Assembly: GCA_034437515.1 (NCBI GenBank)
Contig: DAOTTX010000407.1
Span: 1-64,000, forward strand
Reading direction: 5' to 3'
DNA length: 64,000 nucleotides
From: DAOTTX01 sp034437515
GTDB lineage: Bacteria > Chloroflexota > Anaerolineae > Aggregatilineales > Phototrophicaceae
Position 1 is the first letter of the stretch; every line of letters starts with the position of its first letter. Under the pieces are notes generated by a model. The model ran no database searches, had not been told where the DNA came from, and saw only the letters and a program-made list of their open reading frames with translations. Made by a program: the position numbers and the translations under genes. Positions 1 to 9,211 of the stretch are shown one piece after another.

Positions 1-25
1 CGACTTCTGGTAGGCGTTCACATCG

Positions 26-45
26 TCACCCCCACGTGGGGAGAG
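26..45. other. Palindrome upstream of nagA
   Basis: A perfect 12-base palindrome, CCCCACGTGGGG, lies at 30-41 and is flanked by TCAC and GTGA arms. It could be an operator for the amino-sugar operon or the end of an upstream transcript. No T-run follows it. The rest of 1-113 shows no coding sequence that I can support. Confidence 0.3.
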
Positions 46-125
46 TGACAGGCTGATCGTAGGTCAGACGGGGTGAGGGGACAACTTGGCTCGTTCTTGC
101 ATAGAGTTATCTGATGAGGCGCATG

Positions 126-1319
126 ATGACGGCACCGCTCTTAATCCAAAACGCAGCGATTATCACAGAAAATAAGGGGATCCCGGACGGATGGTTGTAC
201 ATCGAAGCGGGGAAGATCAACGCGGTGAACGCGGGGACACCGCCGACCTATCCCGACAGCACGGTCATCGATGCCGATGGCCTGACGCTGGCACCGGGTT
301 ACATCGACCTGCACGCGCACGGCGGCGACGGTCACGAGGCGATGGACGCGACCCCGGCGGCCTTACGCAGTATCGCCACATTTTATGCCCGGCACGGCGT
401 CACCGGCTGGTTGCCGACCACATGGACTGCGCCGCATCAAGCCACTCTTGCTACGCTGGCGGCGATTAAGCCGCTGGTCGGCGTTACAACCGGCGGTGCG
501 GCGATCCTGGGCGTGCATCTGGAAGGGCCTTACCTCAACGTGGAAAGACTCGGTGCGCAGCATGGGGAAAACATCCGCCGGGCCACACGCGACGAGGCGC
601 TGGCGCTGCTGGATACGGGCATCGTGCGCCTGCTGGCACTCGCGCCGGAATTCAATGAAAATCTATGGTTGATCGACGAGTGTGTGCGGCGGGGCATCAC
701 CGTAAGCGCGGCTCACACCGACGCGGACTACGCGACGATGGCGGCAGCCGTAGAGCGCGGCCTCTCGCAGACCACGCATACGTTCAACGCGATGCGCGGC
801 TTGCACCACCGTGAACCGGGGACGGTCGGCGCGGCGCTGCTGCTGGATGCGTTGCGCTGTGAGGTGATCCCCGACCCCAACCACATTCATCCGGCGATGC
901 AGCAACTACTTTACAAGGTCAAAGGTGGGGACGGCGTGGTCATCATCACCGATGCGGTACGCGGCGCGGGCATGCCCGACGACACCACCTATATGCAGAG
1001 CGGCGGCACGGTCACAATCAAAAACGGCGCGGCGCGGTTATCAGATGGCACACTCGCCGGCAGCACGCTCACGATGGATGCCGCCGTGCGTAACTTCGTC
1101 GTGGCGACGGGTGCGGCCTTCAGCGAGGTCTGGCGTTGCGCCAGCCTGAACGCGGCACGGGCGCTCGACCTCGCGGCGCACAAGGGCAGTATCGCCCCCG
1201 GCAAGGACGCCGACCTGATCTTACTGGACGCCGGTTTAAACGTTCGTATGACCCTCGTCGGTGGTGAAATTGTCTATCAGCAGCAGAAAGAAGCGAATAA
1301 TCATGCATCTGGAACGTGA
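126..1319 (+). CDS. nagA: N-acetylglucosamine-6-phosphate deacetylase
   Basis: This is a cytosolic metal-dependent amidohydrolase that removes acetate from GlcNAc-6-phosphate, giving glucosamine-6-phosphate. Numbered from an upstream ATG at 114, the amidohydrolase metal motif DLHAHGGDG is at about 65-73, HLEGPY at 135-140 supplies the family Glu, AHTDA is near 200, THTFNAM near 221, and the catalytic Asp is near 280. The length of about 400 residues is normal for the family. ATG codons occur at 114, 123 and 126. I prefer 126 because GAGG at 116-119 sits six bases before it; 114 remains possible. The last 17 bases overlap the next gene, a SIS-type deaminase, so the two form a compact GlcNAc-6-P to fructose-6-P operon. 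Homology and context agree well. Confidence 0.93.
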   Translation: MTAPLLIQNAAIITENKGIPDGWLYIEAGKINAVNAGTPPTYPDSTVIDADGLTLAPGYIDLHAHGGDGHEAMDATPAALRSIATFYARHGVTGWLPTTWTAPHQATLATLAAIKPLVGVTTGGAAILGVHLEGPYLNVERLGAQHGENIRRATRDEALALLDTGIVRLLALAPEFNENLWLIDECVRRGITVSAAHTDADYATMAAAVERGLSQTTHTFNAMRGLHHREPGTVGAALLLDALRCEVIPDPNHIHPAMQQLLYKVKGGDGVVIITDAVRGAGMPDDTTYMQSGGTVTIKNGAARLSDGTLAGSTLTMDAAVRNFVVATGAAFSEVWRCASLNAARALDLAAHKGSIAPGKDADLILLDAGLNVRMTLVGGEIVYQQQKEANNHASGT

Positions 1320-2334
1320 AATCAACGAACAACCGGACGTGCTTTCCCGGTTGCTGAAAGAACAGGGCGAGGCCACCGTGCAGATCGCCGCCGCCATTCG
1401 AGACTTTGACCCGGCCTTTGTCGCCGTCGCCGCCCGCGGTACCAGCGACAACGCCGCCCGTTACGCGCAATATTTGTTCGGTGCAAAGGCGCGGCTGCCG
1501 GTGATGCTCAGCACACCGTCGCTGCACACACTCTATCAGGCCCCGCCGGATCTCTCGCGGGCGCTGGTGGTCGGTGTGTCGCAATCCGGGCAAGCCGAAG
1601 ACGTGCGGCGCGTGTTGCAAGATGCCGGTGAGCAGGGCGCGTTGACGGTCAGCTTGACCAACTACGAAGATTCTCCGCTAGCGCAGACCGCCGCACATCA
1701 TCTGTATCTCAACGCCGGGGAAGAACAGAGCATCGCCGCCACCAAGACCTATACCGCCCAACTGACGGCCTTCGCCATGCTGTGTGCCGCGCTGCTGCAA
1801 GACGAAACCATGCACGATGAACTCAAGCAGATCCCGCGTTATGTGCAGCAGGCGGTCAACGCCGCTGAGGACATCGACGCCTGGGTAGAACGCTACCGTT
1901 ACATGACGCAATTTACCGCGATTGGGCGCGGTTACAACTATGCGACCGCATTTGAGATTAGCTTGAAGGTCAAAGAGTTGTGCTACATCAACGGGGAGGG
2001 CTACAGCGAGGCGGACTTCCGGCATGGGCCGATTGCGATGATCGCCCCCGGCTTCCCGGTCGTGCTGATCGCGCCACAGGGCAAGACGTTAGCGACCCTC
2101 CGTGATCTGCTGGATAAGCTCGAAGAACGTGCCGCCGAGGTGCTGATCATCAGCAACGAACAAACCCTGCTTGAGCTAACGACCCGACCGATGCCGGTGC
2201 CGGTCATCCCTGAATGGTTGTCACCGGTGGTGACGGTCATTCCCGGTCAGGTGTTTGCGATGCGCCAGGCACAAACACGCGGCTATGAGGTTGATAAGCC
2301 GCGTGGTCTGAGCAAGGTCACCGTGACGGAATAA
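1303..2334 (+). CDS. SIS-domain glucosamine-6-phosphate deaminase-like protein (NagB-II type)
   Basis: This protein has two SIS domains like the isomerase half of glucosamine-6-phosphate synthase, but no glutaminase domain. Visible motifs are ARGTSDNAARY, SQSGQAEDV, EQSIAATKTYTAQL and the C-terminal ADFRHGP signature of phosphosugar isomerases. Stand-alone proteins of this kind next to NagA are known as NagB-II, which deaminates and isomerises glucosamine-6-phosphate to fructose-6-phosphate plus ammonia. That assignment is by family and context. The ATG at 1303 is preferred over a GTG at 1261 because it follows an AGAAAGAAG stretch and gives a normal 343-residue protein starting MHLEREINEQP. 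It overlaps nagA by 17 bases, so coupling is likely. An AgaS-like or FrlB-like role is the main alternative. Confidence 0.85.
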   Translation: MHLEREINEQPDVLSRLLKEQGEATVQIAAAIRDFDPAFVAVAARGTSDNAARYAQYLFGAKARLPVMLSTPSLHTLYQAPPDLSRALVVGVSQSGQAEDVRRVLQDAGEQGALTVSLTNYEDSPLAQTAAHHLYLNAGEEQSIAATKTYTAQLTAFAMLCAALLQDETMHDELKQIPRYVQQAVNAAEDIDAWVERYRYMTQFTAIGRGYNYATAFEISLKVKELCYINGEGYSEADFRHGPIAMIAPGFPVVLIAPQGKTLATLRDLLDKLEERAAEVLIISNEQTLLELTTRPMPVPVIPEWLSPVVTVIPGQVFAMRQAQTRGYEVDKPRGLSKVTVTE

Positions 2335-2340
2335 AGCTGA

Positions 2341-3150
2341 TTATTCTTCGTCTGTGTCTTCGCCGCTGAGTTCCTCATCGGGGATCAGATCATCGGCGAT
2401 ATTAGGATTGTCCATCGCAGGTTGTGAATCGTCCGCTCCGGCGGCCTCATCACCCTGGCCCGGTTCCGCGCCGACATCGTCTTCGCCGACGTTATCACGC
2501 GGTTCGCCTTCGATCACATCATCAAGGGCTTCGGTGGGGTTGGTTTCAAACGGCAGTTGGGTAAACGTGCCTTCGACATCAATCTCACCTGTCTCGCCTG
2601 TCAAAACGAAATCGAAGCTGCCGCTGATGCGGTTGTCGCCGAACACATCAAAGGTGATCTCACCTTCTTCGACGGCGCTGAAGGTTTCATTCCCGACGAT
2701 GACGGACAAACTAATGATGAGTGAGGGTTCGTCTTCCTGAATGGGTGCGTTGGCGATATAGGTCGCACCGCCTTCGACGTAATCGGAGAAGATCACTTCA
2801 ACCTGCGCTTCATCGCCTTCGCCCTCGAACAGGATCGAATACAGGCCGGTGATCTCCGCGCCGCTGATCGAGTCGGTCGGGTTGGTGCCGCGCATCGTAC
2901 CTGAGCCGGGTTCTTCGTAATCAAAGCCGTAAACAGCGTTGTCCGTCGTCAGGCTGGCGGCGGCTTCGCCACTCACCACGATGTTAAAGCTGGAGTCGTC
3001 GTTCATTTCGTTGTCTTCGAGCAGGCCGCTGTCGTCCTCGACCTCGGAAACGGTCTCGTCATCGAGGATTTCTCGATCAACTTCGTTATCCTCGGCGCAG
3101 GCGGCAAGTGCGATGAGCAAAATGGGCAACAATAATCTTAAAATTTTCAT
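2341..3150 (-). CDS. Acidic lipoprotein of unknown function
   Basis: The protein starts MKILRLLLPILLIALAAC, a short signal peptide ending in a lipobox (LAAC), so it should be lipidated at Cys and anchored outside the cytoplasmic membrane. The mature part is rich in Asp, Glu, Ser and Gly. A central stretch of alternating beta-like segments (for example FDVFGDNRISGSFDFVLTG) is followed by a very acidic, probably disordered tail. I do not recognise a named family. AAGGAGG lies about 15 bases upstream of the chosen ATG. An upstream in-frame start at 3183 would destroy the signal peptide and is unlikely. Its stop is only six bases from the end of the convergent deaminase gene. Confidence 0.75.
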   Translation of the reverse strand: MKILRLLLPILLIALAACAEDNEVDREILDDETVSEVEDDSGLLEDNEMNDDSSFNIVVSGEAAASLTTDNAVYGFDYEEPGSGTMRGTNPTDSISGAEITGLYSILFEGEGDEAQVEVIFSDYVEGGATYIANAPIQEDEPSLIISLSVIVGNETFSAVEEGEITFDVFGDNRISGSFDFVLTGETGEIDVEGTFTQLPFETNPTEALDDVIEGEPRDNVGEDDVGAEPGQGDEAAGADDSQPAMDNPNIADDLIPDEELSGEDTDEE

Positions 3151-3176
3151 AGGTTCGTTTATAAGCCTCCTTGAGT

Positions 3177-3193
3177 AGTACATTATTTGTACT
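3177..3193 (-). promoter_or_regulatory. Operator-like inverted repeat upstream of lipoprotein gene
   Basis: AGTACA and TGTACT are separated by five bases (TTATT). The repeat lies about 30 bases upstream of the lipoprotein start and just above its AAGGAGG. The symmetry and position suggest a repressor or activator site, but no regulator is encoded nearby. Confidence 0.3.
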
Positions 3194-3269
3194 TACTACC
3201 ATAGATCGTCGTGGTGAGTATGTTGTAAGCAGGCTACTAAACGAAATTGTGCGCTCTCTGAACAGACGC

Positions 3270-3596
3270 TTAATCGTCCAGGGGATCGTCGGTGAAGTAA
3301 TCACGCCGGACGACCCGCTCGTAGGATTCGATGGCGAGGATGCGGAGTTGCGCGAGGGCGGCGCGTGGATCTCCCTGTGCATGGACTTGTAACTCGGCGA
3401 GCGCGGTAAAATCCGCGCCGATCTGATCGATCCGTGCTTCCAAACGGGCGACTTCCAGCCGAAGTGCGTCACGTTCAGCGGTGACTTCATTCAGTGCCGG
3501 AAGTGTGATATTACGAAACTGCTCGTAGCGGAAAAGCAATCCGCGCAGTTCGCGTAGTAGCTCATCCTGGCTCATCGCTTCGTACCTGTCTTCCAT
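3270..3596 (-). CDS. Small coiled-coil protein, unknown function
   Basis: This is a 108-residue protein with charged heptad-like helices: ELLRELRGLLFRYEQF, then LNEVTAERDALRLEVARLEARI. It should form a coiled coil and probably oligomerises. There is no signal peptide or membrane segment. A second possible start at 3575 (MSQDELL) has an AGG about ten bases upstream and may be the real one. The gene runs in the same direction as the lipoprotein but is separated from it by more than 100 bases, so co-transcription is possible but not shown. I know of no characterised homologue. Confidence 0.6.
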   Translation of the reverse strand: MEDRYEAMSQDELLRELRGLLFRYEQFRNITLPALNEVTAERDALRLEVARLEARIDQIGADFTALAELQVHAQGDPRAALAQLRILAIESYERVVRRDYFTDDPLDD

Positions 3597-3718
3597 AGGA
3601 GATCACGCCTCGTCTTGTCGTCCCTGCCGATTATATCATCAAAATTGCGGACTGCCGCCCGATCAAGTGGGGTGTGATGTTATTATGGGATAAACGATGA
3701 GACGAGGAGTCAATCGCT

Positions 3719-4141
3719 ATGGCGAAAAGCGAACAAGACAAGGCCGATCTGGACTTGATCCAGATGGTGCAAAAAGCACGGATGATGCACGATGCGGAAA
3801 CCAAGCCCAGCGAGGTCGCCGCCGTGTATTGGATCGAGGCTAAATGCAAGCCGGATGATTGCAAGCCGCCCACAGCGCGTGCCGGTCAATGGGTGTTGGA
3901 TACCATCGCTGACCAGATTGATGCACAGTGGGCGCTGATCCGTGAGGCGACTCAACAGGGCAAGCTGGGCTACAAGTCGAAGGTCAGCACAGCGGGGCGC
4001 AGCGGCACTCGTGCGGATTCGCGTACCATCGCCGTGCGTACCTACGATAGCACCGATGAGTACGATAAGGCACGCGTACTTGAGATGCTGCGTTCCCTCG
4101 ACATCCCCGGTGAGTGGCGCTATGAAAGCGACGAGATCTAG
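3719..4141 (+). CDS. DUF1917-like protein (putative phosphothreonine lyase domain / BLES03 type)
   Basis: This is a 140-residue soluble protein. Its central pattern is YWIEAK..., then AGQWVLDTIADQIDAQW, then GKLGYKSKVST, then TIAVRTYDSTDEYDK. It matches my memory of small bacterial proteins annotated as putative phosphothreonine lyase domain-containing (DUF1917; human BLES03/C11orf68 type). No enzymatic activity has been established for the bacterial members that I know of. The gene stands alone on the plus strand and converges on the giant adhesin gene, with a hairpin at 4150-4179 between them. Confidence 0.65.
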   Translation: MAKSEQDKADLDLIQMVQKARMMHDAETKPSEVAAVYWIEAKCKPDDCKPPTARAGQWVLDTIADQIDAQWALIREATQQGKLGYKSKVSTAGRSGTRADSRTIAVRTYDSTDEYDKARVLEMLRSLDIPGEWRYESDEI

Positions 4142-4149
4142 AGACAAAA

Positions 4150-4179
4150 ACAGGGCGATGGCAAACGCCACCGCCCTGT
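4150..4179 (-). terminator. Rho-independent terminator of the giant exported protein gene
   Basis: ACAGGGCGATGGC and GCCACCGCCCTGT form a 13-base stem with one mismatch and an AAAC loop. Read on the minus strand, the hairpin is followed by GTTTTTG, so it serves the minus-strand gene ending at 4205. The plus strand lacks a T-run but could still be stopped by the stem. Confidence 0.75.
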
Positions 4180-4204
4180 GTGTTATAGCTGTTGCTGCTT
4201 CCCG

Positions 4205-7200
4205 TTACGGGAGTGTGAACGTCGCTGTCTCCGTTACGATGTCGGTCGCAGCCGGACCCCACGCAGAGAAGTATGCAGTGTAGGTACCGTTAGGCAGCGC
4301 GGTCGGTGACCAGGGATACTCAAGCACGCAGAGTTCGCCTGCGTTTGTGCAGTCAAGCATCGACCCAGCGTACCAACCTAGGTCCGCACTCCAGGAGTTA
4401 TCCGCCGGGGCAATGGCGACGTTGTACCAAGTCGCGTTTGCCGGTGCGGTCCACTCGAAGTTAGGCATTCCGCCGCTGGTGTTAGTTACCTGTGGTGACT
4501 GTGGTGCTGATGGTGCACTGGACGGCATCGAGAAACCGTCGGAAACCTCAAACCAGCTTGGCGCACTCGGTACCGGGCCACCGCTGGAAAAACCACCCGG
4601 CCCCCAGGCTTGCATCCAACTGAGGTATGTACCGCCGGTCGGCGCGTTGAACAGTGCCACCAGCGAGCAAGTCCCATTTTCACAGGTAAAGCTCGGCCCG
4701 AACTCGTAGTCACGTCCGTACCATTCCAGGCTGTCACCCCAGGGGCTACTGCCGACCCAGACCTGAACCCACAACGTTGCACCATCGTCCGGCCAGGAAA
4801 TCACCGGGTGCCCCTGGTTCGGGTCGAGAGTGACGTTGCTGCTGTTGAGCTGGGAAGCCGGGATATTGACGGTGAAGTCATCACCCTGGGTGTAAGGGGT
4901 TGTGTTTGTGGCCTGGACGTAAGCCGTCACCCACCAGCTAAAATCACCGTTGAGCATGCCCGTGTATTCAAGCCCCGCCGTTGGTGTGAATGCGCAATTT
5001 AAGCTGCTGTCGCAGATCTCGTTTGCGGATACCCACTCGTTTGCGCCACTGCTTCCAGTTGTGTTGATTGCGTACAGGTTGTACCAGGTCGCGCCTTGCA
5101 CACCCCGCCAGGTGAAGTTCGGCAGGACGGGTGCAGTTGTGAGACTGCCGTTCACGGTCAGCAGTGATGGTGCGCTGGTATCCACCTGACCGATGTTGAT
5201 AGTCACAGTCGCTGTATCGGTGTCAGTGCCATTGTTCGCCGTATACGTAAACGAATCGATGCCGGTGTAACCGGTCGGCGGTGTGTAGTTGAACGCACCG
5301 CTAGACTGAAGGCTGTAGGAGCCGCCTTGGTCAGTCGTAGCACTGTTGGCCGTCACCGCTTGCAGTGTACCGCTCTGTGTGGTGTCATTCCCCAGCACGC
5401 CCGGTGCAACCTCAGAAAGCGATGTGTCTACACTGGTTGTGTAGGTGTCATTATTGGCTTGTAACGTCGTATTTACATTACCAACGGTGATCGAGATCGT
5501 CGCTGTATCTGTATTGCTGCCGTTGGTCGCCGTGTAGGTGAACGAGTCAACACCGTTGTAACCACTGGCTGGCGTATAGCTCAGTGCACCGTTAACTTGA
5601 AGGTTGTAGACACCGCCGTTACTCGTTGTACCACCCGTGACCTCGACCGCTTGCAGCGTACCGCTCTGCGTATTGTCATTATCCAACACACCTGGTGCGG
5701 CGATTGTCAGCGGACTACCGGCATCGGTTGAATAGGCGTCGTCACTGGCCTGCACGGCACCTGCCTGACCAACATTGATCGTCACACGCCCTTGATCGGA
5801 ATTATTCGGATCATTTGAGTCCTCAACTGTGTAGTTGAAGGAGTCTGTTCCAGTAAACTCACTGCGCGGTGTGTAGGTAAAGCTACCATCCGCGAAGACT
5901 TCCCAATCCCCGTTTGCCGTGCTGCCGTTGGAAGGCAGGGCACGCAGGACGAGGTTTTGCGGTCGGTCATTACCAAGTACACCGGGTGCATTCTGTGAGA
6001 GTGTCTGGTTAAATGGGGTGTTGTACTGGTCATCCACTGCCGTTACCGCGTTTTGTGCGTTGATCGTGATGGTCACCGTTGCACGGTTAGAGGTCGGCGT
6101 GAACCCATCCGTCACCGAGTAGGAGAATGTATCCGTCCCGGTGAAACTTGGCGCAGGCGTGTAAGTAAATGACCCATCAGTTTGCAGTGCCCAGGTACCG
6201 TTGTTACTGGTTGTGCCTGAGTCAGCATTGGCTTCCAGAGCCGCGCCAGAAAGACTCTGGTCATTGTTCAGCACACCCGGTGCAGCAACCGTAAGTTGAG
6301 TCTCAAACGGCGTGGTGTAGCTGTCATTTTGTGCCTGTGGTGGCTGCTTCACGTCAATGAACACCGTCGCCGGAGCGGACTGCGTTAACCCATCGAAGAT
6401 TTCATAGTCGAAGCGGTCAGTACCGTCAAACCCAGTAGGCGGCGTATAGACGAAAGTGCCATCCACCGCGAGGTCAGCCGTCCCGCCTTGGGTGGTCGTC
6501 AGTGTCGTCACAAAATCAGGCGCGACATCAATGTTACCGGTGCCAGCGACATCAATATCGTTTGCCAGAATGCTGGGAAACTCGGTGCCACCATCAACAG
6601 TTAAGACCGTCTCAAAGCCGGTTTCGTAATTGTCATCAACAGCATCAGGCGGTGGCGAGAACACACACGGCACGTTGTTTGCTGTAACATTGGTCGAACC
6701 GAACTCGTAGGAGCCAATATCGCATGTGCTGACGCGGCTGCCACCACGCTGGTCACTGGTCGCGCATTCGCCGAACGTGACAACGGTATCGCTATCCAAT
6801 GTTCCGTAGCCTGCATCAATCGCCGGGCTGATGTTGGTTCCATCGTTGACCAGAGCATGGGTGCAGGTCAATCCGCCGTTAGGTTCCAGTGAACCAATTT
6901 GCGCTGCCACATCGTTGAGGTCAGTGAGTTCGGTGAAGTCCGCGCAGCCATTAGAATTGGAAACCAGGTTATGCCCCTGGCTTAACACGACACCGGGCGC
7001 ACCTTCAGTAAAGCAGTCATCACCCTGGATGCGTGCAAAATTGCGTGCAAAAACGCTATTACCAACTAAGATCGCCCCGTCTTGCCTGCTCAGGTCGATG
7101 TTCAGCCCGCCCCCACGACGTGCTTCGTTTTCCGCGACGGTTACGCTGTGGAGTGACATAGAGTCGTTGCTGTTGTCTCCATAATAGAAGATACCACCAC

Positions 7201-8473
7201 CGTTGTTTTCCGCACGGTTGCCGCTGATCGTCACGTTGAGTAGCTCCGTGACTTCGCGGTTGTAGATCCCGCCACCCTGGTCGATAGCGCGGTTGCCGCT
7301 GATCGTGCTGTTTACAACACGCAGGCCATCATCATGCACATAAATACCACCACCCCATTGCTGCGCATAGTTGTTAGCAATGGCGCTATTACGTATGATG
7401 GTACCGACATTATCAGCCGTAGCAGCACCACCAGTACTGTCAGTGTAGATGCCACCACCATTGTATGCCCGGTTCAAGACGATGTAACTGTCGATGATCT
7501 CAACAACACCGTCCAGATTCTCGACACCGCCCCCCCGATGTGCACTTGAGGTCGTCCCGGCGTCGTTCTCTCGAATCGTAGACCGATTGATGACAGTGTA
7601 AGGATCAGGGGTACCCGGATCATTCGTCACAGCACTCTCACCCGTATTGCGAATGATAACGCTGTCATTAATCTCGACATAACCAGACTCGTTGAAGACC
7701 GCACCCGTGCGGTTACCTTCGATGCGTGAGTTGTTGACGTAGACTGTTGCACCGATAGCAAAGAGACCGCGCCCTTCGTTATCGGTGACGACGACTTCGC
7801 TCAAGGTTAACGTATGTGCCCCGACAACGGTAACACCGCCATCCTTATTATCTTCATTACCTCCTTTGATTGTCACACCAGAGATTTCAACATTAATGGG
7901 GGCAACAATGCGTGGGCCAACGTCAATCGGTCGCTCCCAGAGGAAAAGCCCATCGATGATTGTAGTCTCTGCGCCCGCGCCGATAATCTCAATCGACGCG
8001 AGGATGTCGAGGTCGCTCCCTTCGTTCAGGTCAACCACTTCATCCGGGTCATACCCGGGACCGGTCGGGTCATTCTTATCCAATTCATAGTTATCAGATG
8101 GCAAATTAACCGTATCGAAAACGTCGGTTTTGTTGGCTTCCATCACCGCAGCACGAAGCGAACAATTGCCCTGGATATCAGCACAAACACCGTCACCTGG
8201 GCGGTCATCGGTTGTGTCCTGATTGGAGTTTACATTGAAGACACAGCCGCCTTCGTCATTCGTCTGCGGGCAAGCGGCCCTTGCTACTGGCTGTCGTGAA
8301 AAGTTCAATGCTCCAGTTGTTGATATATCGTTAGCCGGGTCCGATACAGGCGGCAGATCGCCGCCGTCCCCATCTTGACCGGAAACGCCAAATGCGATGG
8401 ACAAAGTGAGTGTCATCGCAGCAGTAATGACGACCATAAAAGCCAGTCGTCGTACACTATACAGTGCGTTCAC
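4205..8473 (-). CDS. Giant exported CSLREA/beta-helix protein with Ig-like repeats and Trp-rich modules
   Basis: This 1422-residue protein is secreted or surface-exposed. In order it has: a signal peptide (about 1-31; ITAAMTLTLSIAFGVSG); a CSLREA-type segment near 75-120 with NCSLRAAVMEANK; a long right-handed beta-helix (about 150-500; repeated NNGGGIFYYG-like turns, GGGIYNRE, GGGVENLDG); a choice-of-anchor Q-like end (SPAIDAGYG, CDIGSYEFG, near 550-600); five tandem cadherin/Ig-like repeats (about 615-1110), each with a DDxYxT start, an L-x-ND motif and a FTYTP or YTPPTGF block; and three C-terminal Trp-rich modules (about 1135-1422) shared with three other genes here. Translation starts at a GTG with AGGAG eleven bases upstream. 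A role in adhesion or polymer binding is inferred. No sortase or PorSS-type anchor is visible. Confidence 0.88.
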   Translation of the reverse strand: MNALYSVRRLAFMVVITAAMTLTLSIAFGVSGQDGDGGDLPPVSDPANDISTTGALNFSRQPVARAACPQTNDEGGCVFNVNSNQDTTDDRPGDGVCADIQGNCSLRAAVMEANKTDVFDTVNLPSDNYELDKNDPTGPGYDPDEVVDLNEGSDLDILASIEIIGAGAETTIIDGLFLWERPIDVGPRIVAPINVEISGVTIKGGNEDNKDGGVTVVGAHTLTLSEVVVTDNEGRGLFAIGATVYVNNSRIEGNRTGAVFNESGYVEINDSVIIRNTGESAVTNDPGTPDPYTVINRSTIRENDAGTTSSAHRGGGVENLDGVVEIIDSYIVLNRAYNGGGIYTDSTGGAATADNVGTIIRNSAIANNYAQQWGGGIYVHDDGLRVVNSTISGNRAIDQGGGIYNREVTELLNVTISGNRAENNGGGIFYYGDNSNDSMSLHSVTVAENEARRGGGLNIDLSRQDGAILVGNSVFARNFARIQGDDCFTEGAPGVVLSQGHNLVSNSNGCADFTELTDLNDVAAQIGSLEPNGGLTCTHALVNDGTNISPAIDAGYGTLDSDTVVTFGECATSDQRGGSRVSTCDIGSYEFGSTNVTANNVPCVFSPPPDAVDDNYETGFETVLTVDGGTEFPSILANDIDVAGTGNIDVAPDFVTTLTTTQGGTADLAVDGTFVYTPPTGFDGTDRFDYEIFDGLTQSAPATVFIDVKQPPQAQNDSYTTPFETQLTVAAPGVLNNDQSLSGAALEANADSGTTSNNGTWALQTDGSFTYTPAPSFTGTDTFSYSVTDGFTPTSNRATVTITINAQNAVTAVDDQYNTPFNQTLSQNAPGVLGNDRPQNLVLRALPSNGSTANGDWEVFADGSFTYTPRSEFTGTDSFNYTVEDSNDPNNSDQGRVTINVGQAGAVQASDDAYSTDAGSPLTIAAPGVLDNDNTQSGTLQAVEVTGGTTSNGGVYNLQVNGALSYTPASGYNGVDSFTYTATNGSNTDTATISITVGNVNTTLQANNDTYTTSVDTSLSEVAPGVLGNDTTQSGTLQAVTANSATTDQGGSYSLQSSGAFNYTPPTGYTGIDSFTYTANNGTDTDTATVTINIGQVDTSAPSLLTVNGSLTTAPVLPNFTWRGVQGATWYNLYAINTTGSSGANEWVSANEICDSSLNCAFTPTAGLEYTGMLNGDFSWWVTAYVQATNTTPYTQGDDFTVNIPASQLNSSNVTLDPNQGHPVISWPDDGATLWVQVWVGSSPWGDSLEWYGRDYEFGPSFTCENGTCSLVALFNAPTGGTYLSWMQAWGPGGFSSGGPVPSAPSWFEVSDGFSMPSSAPSAPQSPQVTNTSGGMPNFEWTAPANATWYNVAIAPADNSWSADLGWYAGSMLDCTNAGELCVLEYPWSPTALPNGTYTAYFSAWGPAATDIVTETATFTLP

Positions 8474-8707
8474 TTATGTTTTTGCTCCTAATAGTTAATT
8501 GATTTCGTTACTTGAAACAACAATAACATCATTTTGGCTGTTAAAGAATTAAGTTTGTCTACTCTCCAAAACTATATGTTCGTGCAAGCCATCGTACCTA
8601 TTCCAAGTCTTGTTTAATAGATAAGATTCAAATCTCCATTAAAAATTTACATTATTTATAAACCGTATCTCTGAAACAAACATTTCTTTAACCTTGTGTT
8701 TTCATGA

Positions 8708-9204
8708 GGTGATCGGTCATCTGTAGACGACCAACCACGCAACTATGTAGGCTGGTTTGAAGCGAGCGGCTATTGCGAAGCACGTGCGGCGCATGCTTGC
8801 CAACCGACGCCGAATAGGAGTCCGTAGTACGCTGCACGGATGCGGTTATGTATTCCTGAGAAAATACGTATGACGCGGCCTCGGTCATTGGCGGAGATGG
8901 TTCAACCTACGGCGACATCATTATCGTGCACTTGGGCAGTCGCCTTCATGGTTCATTATGATGGGTGGAGACAATGGATATGAGCGGTAACGTATGGGAC
9001 TGGGCAAGTTCGCCGCATGGGAGACTATCCGTATGATGCGGCGTTCCGGTGCGCAGACACGGATGACACAGCAGCGTTTCGCATGTTGTGTGGGGAGCAT
9101 TCGTCAGTACATCAAATGCTTTGCGGGCTGCCTATCGCTACTCCCATCAATATTGTTCTCCGATGCCTCCACGCTTACTACGCACCATAGGCACGCAAAG
9201 CTGA
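8708..9204 (+). pseudogene. Decayed formylglycine-generating-enzyme-like (SUMF1/FGE-sulfatase domain) gene remnant
   Basis: Translating across frames recovers family landmarks in the right order: DDQPRNYVGWFEASGYCEAR (from about 8726); then, after a frameshift, LPTDAE followed by TAG where the family has Trp (LPTEAEWE); a block ending ENTYDA with TGA where PWG is expected; GSRLHGSL, then TGA, then MDMSGNVWDW (8974-9003); a frameshift to DYPYDAAFRC; and another to RMLC and GAFVSTSNALRAAYRY, ending at TGA 9202-9204. These match the C-terminal half of SUMF1/FGE-sulfatase domains. There are at least three frameshifts and three internal stops, so the gene is dead. The N-terminal half is not found upstream. 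The overlapping short open frames here are noise. Confidence 0.82.
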
Positions 9205-9211
9205 CCGGAGG

